Assembly: GCF_900465055.1 (NCBI RefSeq)
Contig: NZ_LS483250.1
Span: forward strand, 1,674,001-1,738,000
Reading direction: 5' to 3'
Length of the DNA: 64,000 bases
Source: Moritella yayanosii
GTDB lineage: Bacteria; Pseudomonadota; Gammaproteobacteria; Enterobacterales; Moritellaceae
Shown one piece after another: positions 27,919 to 36,602 of the stretch. Every line of letters begins with the position of its first letter. Position 1 is the stretch's first letter. The notes beneath the pieces are model-generated. The model searched no databases, was not told where the DNA came from, and saw only the letters and a program-made list of their open reading frames with translations. The position numbers and the translations under genes are program-made.

Positions 27919-29140
27919 TATTATTAAACAGTTTTTCTAATTGGTCGATACCAATTTTCACATCGAAACGTCGGTGAAGCTGCTTTTGGCCTTCAACGCC
28001 GAGACGTTCGCGCTTCTCACCATCGCGTAATAAATCCGCTAATGCCGATGCTAATTGCTCAACATTATTCGACTCAACGAGTATGCCATTTTTCCCGCTA
28101 TCAATCAGCTCTGGAATACCCGAAATATCCGTTGCCAGACAACATACAGACTGGCTTTGTGCTTCCATCAATACATTCGGTAACCCATCTCTGTCACCAT
28201 CGGCAACAATCTTACTTGCCAGTACAAATAGGTCACTTTCACGGTAAGCTTCAAGTACAGTTAATTGTGGTTGCGCACCTTGCCAGTCAATGTATTTATC
28301 AATGCCTAAATCTGCGGCCTGTTTCTGCAAGCGTTTCAAGATTTCACCACCGCCAATGTGAGTAAGGTGCCAATGTAAATCTTTTGGTAATTGAGCCAAC
28401 GCATTAAGTAAGTCGTCGTAGCCTTTTTTAGGCACTGCTCGACCAACACTGATAATTTTAACTGGGTTATCTGCAGAACGGCCATTAACATCCACCCGCG
28501 AGACTCGGTTTACATGTTGAAAGCGGGTAAAGTCTAAACCGTGATAAACCAAGTGTACCTTGCTTGGATCTTCAGCAAGGGATTGCAAATACTCATGGTT
28601 CGCAGCAGTACAAGTGGATAGCCATTGTAACTCAGTCAGTTTCTCAGCAAGGTCCCACTTTTCTGATGTCCAAATATCTTTAGCATGCGCGGAACACGAC
28701 CAAGGTAAATCATTAATTAAAGCCGCATAGCGAGTCACCGACGCTGGCGTATGTAAAAAATGGGCATACATTTGCTCGATACCCTCAGGCATTTCTGCTG
28801 CTAACACCAGACTTTGGCCAAAACGACGCACCCGTCCACGGCTAGTATCACGCTTCAAGTCTTGAATAAACTGTTTGACCACTTTAGTTAATGAGTAACG
28901 TTTAACGACATGAAAACACGCTTTTAATACTCTTAAAGGCTCAACGTGTAAGTATTCAGGTAAATATAATACATCCGCTTCAATCTGCTGATGTATTGGA
29001 TGCGTGCTGGTATCTGTCGGATGACGTAAGGAGACTAATGTAATATCAAACCCACGTAACTCTAATGCACGTATTTCTTGGGCGATAAATGTTTCAGAGA
29101 GGCGTGGATAGCCTTTAAGTACTAATGCTATTTTCTTCAC
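27911..29140 (-). CDS. GT4-family glycosyltransferase
   Basis: 409 residues. The N-terminus KIALVLKGYPRLSETFIAQEIRALELRGFDITLVSLRHP is typical of WcaL/AmsK-like GT4 enzymes. The donor-binding half contains SVGRAVPKKGYDDLLNALAQL (about 245-265) and SDLFVLASKIVADGDRDGLPNVLMEAQSQSVCCLATDISGIPELI with the conserved Glu residues (about 310-355). It probably transfers a hexose during polysaccharide or glycolipid synthesis. Its stop overlaps the next gene by 8 bases and it follows the deacetylase after 45 bp. Confidence 0.92.
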   Translation of the reverse strand: MKKIALVLKGYPRLSETFIAQEIRALELRGFDITLVSLRHPTDTSTHPIHQQIEADVLYLPEYLHVEPLRVLKACFHVVKRYSLTKVVKQFIQDLKRDTSRGRVRRFGQSLVLAAEMPEGIEQMYAHFLHTPASVTRYAALINDLPWSCSAHAKDIWTSEKWDLAEKLTELQWLSTCTAANHEYLQSLAEDPSKVHLVYHGLDFTRFQHVNRVSRVDVNGRSADNPVKIISVGRAVPKKGYDDLLNALAQLPKDLHWHLTHIGGGEILKRLQKQAADLGIDKYIDWQGAQPQLTVLEAYRESDLFVLASKIVADGDRDGLPNVLMEAQSQSVCCLATDISGIPELIDSGKNGILVESNNVEQLASALADLLRDGEKRERLGVEGQKQLHRRFDVKIGIDQLEKLFNNID

Positions 29141-29185
29141 TACAGACCTTAAACTTTTTAGTATTTTAAATTTAATACGTTTACG

Positions 29186-29947
29186 TTAAGACGCATTTAC
29201 AAATTGATGAAGTTGCTGACCGCCTAGCCATTCAATATTTTCATGCCGCTGGCAAAATTGAAAAAACTTACTGATAAACAACCAACAATTTAAATCATGC
29301 TTGAGATGATGTGTCATCAAACCACAGGGCTTTATATTACCACTCAAACTTGCCAATCGTTTATTGCGTAAATGAGAAATCATATTGGTGAGAATAAGCT
29401 CTTCACCCGCGAAACAGCGCCGTTTCCAATCAATAATGTCGATATGCACATTCACATTAAAATCAGTTTCAACTTGCTCTTTTGTCCCTAATACTGACAG
29501 TTGGGTATAGCCCATATCTGGTAACTCACGAGCAACCTCATCTGCAATACGATTCCAAGGTGGCACTAAGATATTCAAATATTGCTCACCAAATTGAGAT
29601 TTTAGTATTTTCTGCCCTTGCGCTAACTTATGTAGCAACTCAGGTAGGGGTTGCGAGCCACCTAATTCAATTTTACGCTGCCCTTCAAGAGCATAATTTT
29701 GATGGTCATAACCATGTTGTAACACATAACAGTTCGCGCGATGTTGCGCTTTATTAATCACACTTAAGCTTGTTTGCAGCGAATCAGGGATAACCGCAAG
29801 ATGCACAGGAATGGAAAACTGGTCTGCCAGCATTAAAAGTCGCTGCAGTGCGCCTGAATTAGCCACTGCATCATCATCACGCCACCAAAACTGCACAGGG
29901 GACGACCATTGCTGTATTTCGTCTGCAAGTATTTGCCAATTAGACAT
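29186..29947 (-). CDS. Polysaccharide deacetylase-like protein
   Basis: 253 residues. WWRDDDAV near residue 22 provides the Asp pair and QHGYDHQNY near residue 85 the His of a NodB-type metal-dependent deacetylase; LVPPWNRI holds the later conserved segment. No signal peptide is evident, so the protein is likely cytoplasmic, unlike most cell-wall deacetylases, and may act on a lipid-linked or nucleotide-linked sugar. I chose the ATG at 29947, with AAGGA seven bases upstream; a TTG two codons earlier is weaker. It overlaps the upstream glycosyltransferase by 8 bases. Confidence 0.82.
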   Translation of the reverse strand: MSNWQILADEIQQWSSPVQFWWRDDDAVANSGALQRLLMLADQFSIPVHLAVIPDSLQTSLSVINKAQHRANCYVLQHGYDHQNYALEGQRKIELGGSQPLPELLHKLAQGQKILKSQFGEQYLNILVPPWNRIADEVARELPDMGYTQLSVLGTKEQVETDFNVNVHIDIIDWKRRCFAGEELILTNMISHLRNKRLASLSGNIKPCGLMTHHLKHDLNCWLFISKFFQFCQRHENIEWLGGQQLHQFVNAS

Positions 29948-31115
29948 CCGCAATTCCTTGTTCTATTTTATCATTTCTTTGTGTTGCCCATTCAATCAGT
30001 AATTTAGCGCTTTGTGTCGCGCCTTGGTTATTGATATTAATCGTTTCGGCAGCACGTGATAGCGCATTTTCAATGGCATATTTTAAAGTTTCAACACTCA
30101 AATCATGATACTTAACTAATTGTAATACCTTGCCCTGTGTTAGCACTTCACTGCGTGCTAACTGTTCAGTTTCACCTTCACCTTCAAACGGTACAACCAC
30201 AGCCGGTACTTTGGTTAATAACAGGTCCATAACCGTGTTATAACCCGCCATCGAGATTGAGACATACGCATTTTTTAATGCCTTCAAAAAGTCATCAGCC
30301 AGCTCCACAACTTGCAATTTTTCTTGTTGTAGTGCTTTAAAATATGCTTTATCTGCACTTTTCATATTCGGTCCAGTGACCAACAACCACTGTTTATCAG
30401 CGGCAAAACCAGTATTGAATAACGCAATCGCAGTACTCAAAATTTCTTTACCAACGCTGCCACCACCGATAGACACCACAATGGTATCTCGCGTGTTCTC
30501 ATCAATATCTGCGGCAAGTTGTGGGCAAACATAACCCGAATAATTGATTTTATCCGCAATCACATCTGTCAATGGAAAACTTTTTTCTAATGGATAAAAG
30601 TCTTCATCGCCGTGCACTAATACGTGCTGGTAATTTGCTTGCACAAGCTCTACACATTCTTGTTCACGCTTAACAGCACGTCGCTGTAAAATGTCACGAA
30701 TAGAAGCTATAAGAATAGGAGGGTTACGCTGTGATTTGACCCAGTCAAGCAGAGGTAACAGTTCAAAGCGCATTTGTCTGCGACCAAACGGGTAAGTTTC
30801 AGTCACAATTAAGTCTGGTTGCAAGCTATCACAAAGCGCTAATAACGCTTGTTTTCTTTGCTGTTTATCTTCGTCACTAAACGGACTATTATCCGCTTTA
30901 ACCAAACTACTAAAGCCCGCATCTACACTTTTAACCGCCGTCAACTGGTGCATAGTCGCATCGCCAAAAGACATGCTCGGAACTGGCATTCCACCAAAAA
31001 TAACATCAACATGCGCACCTTGTTCACATAATTCTTGAACAATAAGAGAAGAGCGACGAACGTGACCAATACCTAATAAATATTGCACATAATACATAAT
31101 ACGCGGTGCTGACAT
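29940..31115 (-). CDS. GT28/MurG-like glycosyltransferase A
   Basis: 391 residues. RIMYYVQYLLGIGHVRRSSLIVQEL at the start (GxGHxxR acceptor loop) and VSIGGGSVGKEIL and SMAGYNTVMDLLLTKVPAVVVPFEGEGETEQLARSEVL in the C-terminal half match the MurG/UDP-glucuronosyltransferase superfamily; the last is the donor site. I chose the ATG at 31115 with AAGGAT upstream; a TTG at 31139 would add eight residues. It is paired with a similar enzyme 48 bp upstream, the two being about the same length and sharing the same motifs, which suggests an old duplication. Substrate unknown. Confidence 0.85.
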   Translation of the reverse strand: MSAPRIMYYVQYLLGIGHVRRSSLIVQELCEQGAHVDVIFGGMPVPSMSFGDATMHQLTAVKSVDAGFSSLVKADNSPFSDEDKQQRKQALLALCDSLQPDLIVTETYPFGRRQMRFELLPLLDWVKSQRNPPILIASIRDILQRRAVKREQECVELVQANYQHVLVHGDEDFYPLEKSFPLTDVIADKINYSGYVCPQLAADIDENTRDTIVVSIGGGSVGKEILSTAIALFNTGFAADKQWLLVTGPNMKSADKAYFKALQQEKLQVVELADDFLKALKNAYVSISMAGYNTVMDLLLTKVPAVVVPFEGEGETEQLARSEVLTQGKVLQLVKYHDLSVETLKYAIENALSRAAETININNQGATQSAKLLIEWATQRNDKIEQGIADV

Positions 31116-31163
31116 ATATGATCCTTGCGATAAAACCAAATTAAAAAATAAAACTGAATGCAG

Positions 31164-32342
31164 TTATTTTGCTACCAATTCACCAAATCGACGCGTAAGA
31201 AAATCTAATCCGTTCAATAGTTTATCAAGTTTATGTTTACTCGGCTTATCTTGCTGTAGTAGTTTTATAATACCGTCAACCATGGTCTCTGCTAAACGTT
31301 CTGAATCTAAATCGAGCATAGATAGCAAGCCTACTTCTGCGGCATTACGAGCTCGAATAAGCTGCTCTTGACGTGGTTGAGTACGTGGTAGGATCAACGC
31401 TGGTTTATCAAACGACAGTATTTCACAAAAAGTATTGTAGCCACCCATAGCAATCACAGCCTCAGCCTCAAACATTAAATGCTCAAGGTGGTTACTGAAT
31501 GTGATCGCATCAACATGAGGTAGCAATTCCGCTCGATTCAGAAACTCATTGCGCTCAACTGCGGGCATAAATGGACCAAGCACAAATAATGCAGGCATCA
31601 GTGTTGGGCTACTCTCATAAGCACGGAGAACCCAATCAATCATCTCAACGCCATCACCGCCACCACCGGGGGTAACCAAAATATAAGGTCTGTCGGGGAT
31701 GTTAATGGATTCAATATCCACTTTTTTCGGTAACTGTCTTGGTAGGTACCCCATAAACAACGTTTTATCTGTCACAATTTGCTTAACATCCAATCCTTGT
31801 AATGGATTAGATACCTCTGCGGGGCCATAAACCCAAAGTTCATCATAAAGATTTTCAAGTAATGGCATCACATTTTTCTTCTGCCATTCCTTTTTTAATA
31901 ACTCAGGAGAGTCCATCACATCGCGTAAACCGAGAATGCATTTGGTATCAGTATCTTTGAAATAGGCTAACGTACTAATCACTTCATCTTTCAATCCGCC
32001 CGGTTCTTTATCAACAAGAAAAATATCTGGTTTGAAGACTTTGGAAGTATTGAGAATAATGGATTCACGTAATGCTAATGTATCAGCCAAATCGATATGC
32101 AAACCCAATGACGTGTATTCACCGTTATGAAGTTTAATCACACCCGGTATTCGAATAAAATCAACCCGCGCTTTAAAATCAAAACGGCCAATAATAGGCG
32201 ATCCGGTAATAATTAAAACTGACAATCCCTTGTATCGGTCAACGAGCGCATGCGCGATGGTTCGACAACGACGCAAATGCCCAAGACCGAAAGAGTCGTG
32301 ACTATAAATAAGCAAACGGCTATTATTTAATTTACTGCGCAC
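31164..32342 (-). CDS. GT28/MurG-like glycosyltransferase B
   Basis: 392 residues. It begins LLIYSHDSFGLGHLRRCRTIAHAL (GLGHxRR acceptor loop) and has VTPGGGGDGVEMIDW and AMGGYNTFCEILSFDKPALILPRTQPRQEQLIRA, the donor site, in the C-terminal half. Both motifs parallel the downstream neighbour at 29940. It is the first gene of the minus-strand glycan cluster. Members of this group often appear with GT4 enzymes and deacetylases in uncharacterised clusters. Function can be stated only as sugar transfer from a nucleotide donor. Confidence 0.85.
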   Translation of the reverse strand: MRSKLNNSRLLIYSHDSFGLGHLRRCRTIAHALVDRYKGLSVLIITGSPIIGRFDFKARVDFIRIPGVIKLHNGEYTSLGLHIDLADTLALRESIILNTSKVFKPDIFLVDKEPGGLKDEVISTLAYFKDTDTKCILGLRDVMDSPELLKKEWQKKNVMPLLENLYDELWVYGPAEVSNPLQGLDVKQIVTDKTLFMGYLPRQLPKKVDIESINIPDRPYILVTPGGGGDGVEMIDWVLRAYESSPTLMPALFVLGPFMPAVERNEFLNRAELLPHVDAITFSNHLEHLMFEAEAVIAMGGYNTFCEILSFDKPALILPRTQPRQEQLIRARNAAEVGLLSMLDLDSERLAETMVDGIIKLLQQDKPSKHKLDKLLNGLDFLTRRFGELVAK

Positions 32343-32462
32343 TCGAATTCTCTTTTACTAAATATGACAATAACGGATAAGATTACCAAAAAAGATCACG
32401 CTAAGATAGCGCGTATCTTATTTAATAACCTATTCATTTTCATTAAAGATACAAGCACTTTT

Positions 32463-34718
32463 TTAGTTATAATCAGAGTCTATTCTATCATTCTTTTTGA
32501 TCTCTGCAGACACGACCAATGCCGCAGCAGCGCCCAATTCTTCTGCTCGAACTTCATGTTTTTCAATCTTACCTTTACTTTTTTCTCTATTTTTTTCATC
32601 ACGTTGCGTTAATACATGAACTGAACGATGCGCAAACTCAATCCCATTGTCCTTTAATGATTCTTGAACAAGTCTAAATGCTTCACGTCGAATAACCCAT
32701 TGTTCACCTGGTATACAAGTAAACTTCATGCGGAAGATAAGTGCTGACTCTTCAATTCGGATCACCCCTTGAGACTTCAGTGGTAATAGAAAATGTTGTC
32801 CGTATTCAGGATGTAATAACATTTTCTGTCCCACTTTTTTAATTAGTTTACGCACCTTTTCAACGTCAGTTCGGTAATCCAATCTGAATTCCAATTTCTT
32901 AGTGATCCAGTCACGTGATAAATTCCGCACAGTCGCAATTTCACTGAAGGGAATAGTTTGCACAGCGCCCAAGTGATGACGTAATGTGATAGAGCGAATA
33001 GATATACGCTCTACAGTACCGCGTAAACTTGCCGCTTCAATATACTCACCTCGACGAAAGGCATCATCGAGTAAAAAGAATATTCCAGAAATAACATCTT
33101 GGACTAATTTCTGCGCGCCAAAACCAACAGCAATACCCACAATACCCGCCCCCGCAAGTAACGGGGCGATTTCGACGCCGATAATACTTAAAATCATTAA
33201 CAGTACACACGAAGACAAAAACACTAATAAAAATGAACGCACTAAAGGCAACAAAGTTTCAGAACGAGAAGATCCGGTCCCGCCCCCCTCACCTTCTAAT
33301 GTTGACGTACCATTGTTATTTTCACAAACCATATCATAAGGTAAATGACGTTCAATAGCAGACTGGATAATTTCCCAAACTGCATAAGCGGCAATGATAA
33401 CGACAATAATATCAACCAACATTTCAATAAACCCGCCAAGGCTATTGGTGATTGTTTCCCAAGCGTTATAATTAAAGCTGGCATCGAGATGATGAAGAAT
33501 AAAAGCAACAAATATGACTCTAAGTGCGATAATCACCCGGTTAATAAATTTATCACAACGTTTATTATAAGAATGACTTTGTAGCCAAGTGATACGTTTT
33601 AACTGAGTCAGTAAAACAAAAATAAGCCGATCTGCGATAGGAAAAGTAAAGGTTAACCACCAGATAGGCGTAAAATTTCGCGCTTGCTCATAGTAGCCTA
33701 AAAACTCGTACATAGCCCAAAAGACCCAAGCGATAAATAACCAAATGGTGAAAATTGTTGTCCAGGTTTGACGTAGAAAGCGCGTAAACGCCGAGCTCGT
33801 TTCTTTGACATCGGTAAACATGGCTTCAATGGTTTTACGGTTAAACCAAATAAAGGCAATAGATAAAATATTCAAGATCATGCCTGTCGCAGGAATAATT
33901 AATGCAAATAATATAGTGTCTAGCGAGAACAGCACCAGAATACGCCAAAACGTTGTTATGATAAGGTAAATCGCCATAAAACTAAGAATCGACCAATACA
34001 GACGATTGGCAGATTCACAGTTTATTTTAAACAATCGATGACCTTTGGCGTAAGGCGCAAAAATAAGTCTAAGTAAAATCTTTAATGCACGTATTTTTAC
34101 AACTAAACCTAGACCGTGTAGACTCAGTAAACGAAAGGGATCGGTTTCACTGTAATTATAAATAGAAATAAGCGCTGCAGTAACGGCAAAAATACCAATC
34201 CCAACATACTTAAAAAAGCCACGCATTAATAAATAGTCGAGGTTATCTCTGAAAGTACTGCCTTTTTCCGCGGCAACCCGCTCGGAAAAAGCATTCATTT
34301 TAATGCTAGTTACGTGCTCGACGATAAGCCCACAAACAAGCATCAATACAAAAATACTAAACAGCGAAGAGAAACGCCCTATACCTTGCCCATTGGTTAA
34401 CTCATTTATCAATTTTTCTTGGTGTTCAGGCCAACGTTCTAGACTGTTTAATAACTCACTTTTTCGACTTTGTGCATCTTTCAAAAAAATAAATCGAGCC
34501 ATATCCGAGTTTTTATACATGTATTCATTATCAGCATCATCTAAAACACCGGTTTGACTAGTATTAGCTTCAATTTGTGTGACAGGGTTTGGCTGCTTGA
34601 AAATATCGCTACCATGCGCTTGCGCAACGTTTGCACTACTTAGCATCAACAGCATATACATAAATATTGTCGCGGCAACAGTGCGACTAAAGACGTTTGA
34701 GATAATACGCGGGGGCAT
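32463..34718 (-). CDS. Large MscS-family mechanosensitive ion channel
   Basis: 751 residues. After a signal peptide (cleavage about AQAHG) and a roughly 90-residue periplasmic stretch come about ten membrane helices, ending with the pore helix PLLAGAGIVGIAVGFGAQKLVQDVISG, the MscS TM3 signature, and the beta domain IEAASLRGTVERISIRSITLR. The Gly/Ala pattern of the pore is intact. The size is between MscS and MscK. The tail is strongly charged (Lys/Glu repeats). The ATG at 34718 was preferred to a TTG at 34730; neither has a strong ribosome-binding site. It lies 120 bp upstream of the glycan cluster, with no evidence that it belongs to it. Confidence 0.9.
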   Translation of the reverse strand: MPPRIISNVFSRTVAATIFMYMLLMLSSANVAQAHGSDIFKQPNPVTQIEANTSQTGVLDDADNEYMYKNSDMARFIFLKDAQSRKSELLNSLERWPEHQEKLINELTNGQGIGRFSSLFSIFVLMLVCGLIVEHVTSIKMNAFSERVAAEKGSTFRDNLDYLLMRGFFKYVGIGIFAVTAALISIYNYSETDPFRLLSLHGLGLVVKIRALKILLRLIFAPYAKGHRLFKINCESANRLYWSILSFMAIYLIITTFWRILVLFSLDTILFALIIPATGMILNILSIAFIWFNRKTIEAMFTDVKETSSAFTRFLRQTWTTIFTIWLFIAWVFWAMYEFLGYYEQARNFTPIWWLTFTFPIADRLIFVLLTQLKRITWLQSHSYNKRCDKFINRVIIALRVIFVAFILHHLDASFNYNAWETITNSLGGFIEMLVDIIVVIIAAYAVWEIIQSAIERHLPYDMVCENNNGTSTLEGEGGGTGSSRSETLLPLVRSFLLVFLSSCVLLMILSIIGVEIAPLLAGAGIVGIAVGFGAQKLVQDVISGIFFLLDDAFRRGEYIEAASLRGTVERISIRSITLRHHLGAVQTIPFSEIATVRNLSRDWITKKLEFRLDYRTDVEKVRKLIKKVGQKMLLHPEYGQHFLLPLKSQGVIRIEESALIFRMKFTCIPGEQWVIRREAFRLVQESLKDNGIEFAHRSVHVLTQRDEKNREKSKGKIEKHEVRAEELGAAAALVVSAEIKKNDRIDSDYN

Positions 34719-34939
34719 AGTAATAACCAATTATTGATTGATAAGAATAACTATAGTATCAAAACTTTATAAACGAATGATATGGTAAATAGCACATATT
34801 ATTAATGAGTTAAAATACAAGTTGGGTGAATAGACAGATAAAAATGAGATACTATAAAAGTAAAAGGAAGTAAGCTGGGTTTCGAACTAAACATGAAAAA
34901 TGATGGGCTTTAAGCATTAAGTAATCGACTCCTTATAAA

Positions 34940-34970
34940 AAAACCGCTCACTTTAACAGTGAACGGTTTT
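34940..34970 (-). terminator. Terminator of the porin gene
   Basis: AAAACCG and CGGTTTT plus inner TCACT/AGTGA form a 13-bp stem with one mismatch around TTAAC. It lies 42 bp past the porin stop, with the T-run on the minus strand. Confidence 0.88.
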
Positions 34971-35011
34971 GTTAGTCAGTGTTGTTTATAGCAACGAATC
35001 AACCGAGTTGA

Positions 35012-35950
35012 TTAGAAGTATACACGACCACCTAACCATAGAGTGCTATCTGTACCTTCTGCACGGTCTGTAGTAGCAGCATCACGGTCACTTAGATTGT
35101 ATTCAGCGTATGCAATTACGCCTTTAGCAAGTTCATAATCAGCGCCTATAACTAGCTCAGAACCTTCATTTGATTTTGAATCACCGTCTAGAATGTCATA
35201 CATAGCATATACGCCTACTTGACCTAGTGTGTAGTGAGCACCAATACCGTATGCTGATGTATCATAGCTGCCAACTTCAGAAGCTTGATATTGAACTGCT
35301 AATACTAATGCATCAAGAGTATAACGAGCGCCCATGATGTATGTAGAATTATCTGTTATAACGCCCGCATCTTTACGGTCGTTTGCGATATTATAAGAAA
35401 CACCAAGCTCTAGACCAGCAACGTCATATGTACCACCGATAGCGTATGTATCTTGGTCCATTAAAGAAACAACAACTGTAGCGCCACCGAAAGCTTTAGA
35501 ATATTTAAGTTGGTCTTCAGAATCAGAACCGAACGCATCGTTATCTTCGTTATAAACACCATTTTCATAAGAGAAATCATTCATCACTAAGTCATCATTC
35601 AGACCATACTGTTTACCTAAAATAACAGTACCGTACACGTCATGTGCTAGACCTACATATGATTGGTTTAAGTATAAACCGTTGGTTTTGTCTTTAGAAT
35701 CTTTATGGTCTGAATTTTTAATTTCAGCACGACCGAAAGCTTTAAGACCATTATCTAGTTCTTTCGCAGCTTTAATATTAAAACGTGTACCAGAATCTTG
35801 GAATTTAACGTTATCAGAGTCAGCAATAACCACGTTACCACGGAAAGAACCACCTAGAGAAACGGTAGTACCTTCGTTGTTATAAATTTCAGCAGCGTTT
35901 GCAGCGCCAGCTACTAATAGAATTGCAGTAGCAAGAATAGTCTTTTTCAT
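35012..35950 (-). CDS. Gram-negative trimeric porin
   Basis: 312 residues. The signal peptide MKKTILATAILLVAGAANAA is followed by EIYNNEGTTVSLGGSFRGN, the first strand of general porins. Alternating strands with many Tyr and Gly and the end LWLGGRVYF, with terminal Phe, complete a 16-strand barrel of OmpU/OmpC type. Acidic residues (Asp, Glu) dominate, as in marine porins. Monocistronic, with its own terminator and a 650-bp upstream region. Pore selectivity cannot be read. Confidence 0.93.
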   Translation of the reverse strand: MKKTILATAILLVAGAANAAEIYNNEGTTVSLGGSFRGNVVIADSDNVKFQDSGTRFNIKAAKELDNGLKAFGRAEIKNSDHKDSKDKTNGLYLNQSYVGLAHDVYGTVILGKQYGLNDDLVMNDFSYENGVYNEDNDAFGSDSEDQLKYSKAFGGATVVVSLMDQDTYAIGGTYDVAGLELGVSYNIANDRKDAGVITDNSTYIMGARYTLDALVLAVQYQASEVGSYDTSAYGIGAHYTLGQVGVYAMYDILDGDSKSNEGSELVIGADYELAKGVIAYAEYNLSDRDAATTDRAEGTDSTLWLGGRVYF

Positions 35951-36602
35951 TTTAAAAATCCTTTATGATTTGTAAGTTAACTCACTCATTACTTGAATCT
36001 CTCGCTGAGATGATCCCATTTGGTAATGATTAGTTAAACCAAGAGTTAATGTATTCTAACAAATAGCGTGTTAAACCAATAATTCATCTGGATAAACCAT
36101 TTGAGATAAGATTTAACAACTACGCTTAAAACTTGGTATAGATTATAGTCACAATCATTTTGTTAAAACTATAGAGAAAATCAATAAGAGGTCAAAAACA
36201 AGATCACGGACACAAAAAAAGACATGCCAAAATAAAACACCTTGACATAAATGATAATTATTCAACATTTAGAGGCGGTGTTACATGCTAAACGATTAAA
36301 AAACAATCTAGTACGTAACCTATATTATAGAAGCTTAACTCTAAGTTTTCATTTACATAGCATCAGAACTTAAAACGAATAAAAAGTTCAATTAACAGTT
36401 CAATAATTTTAGATTGTAGCTCAATAATAACAAAACGCAGAAGATCGAAAATATAATCATAACAATTTGTTGTTCACCAAAATAGACAGTATCTAGGGTT
36501 CTTAAAAACCCAAGATAAAAAATACCCCAGCAATGCTGAGGTATTTTATAAACACATTGTAACTTATTAAAACGTTACATGAACGCGAAAGAAACCCATT
36601 AA
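35951..36602. other. 652-bp region between porin and topA
   Basis: No gene. It holds the porin promoter region (nearer 35951) and the topA terminator at 36517-36549. A Fur-like half match (TGATAAT at 36252-36258) was judged too weak to call. The rest is AT-rich and featureless to my reading. Confidence 0.5.
36517..36549 (-). terminator. Terminator of topA
   Basis: AAATACC-C-CAGC and GCTG-A-GGTATTT form an 12-bp stem with one mismatch around AAT, with T-run on the minus strand, 54 bp after the topA stop. Confidence 0.9.

Noticed and set aside
36251-36266. Fur-like site upstream of the porin
   Set aside because: Only one half (TGATAAT) is good; the other matches poorly, and AT-rich DNA gives such hits by chance.
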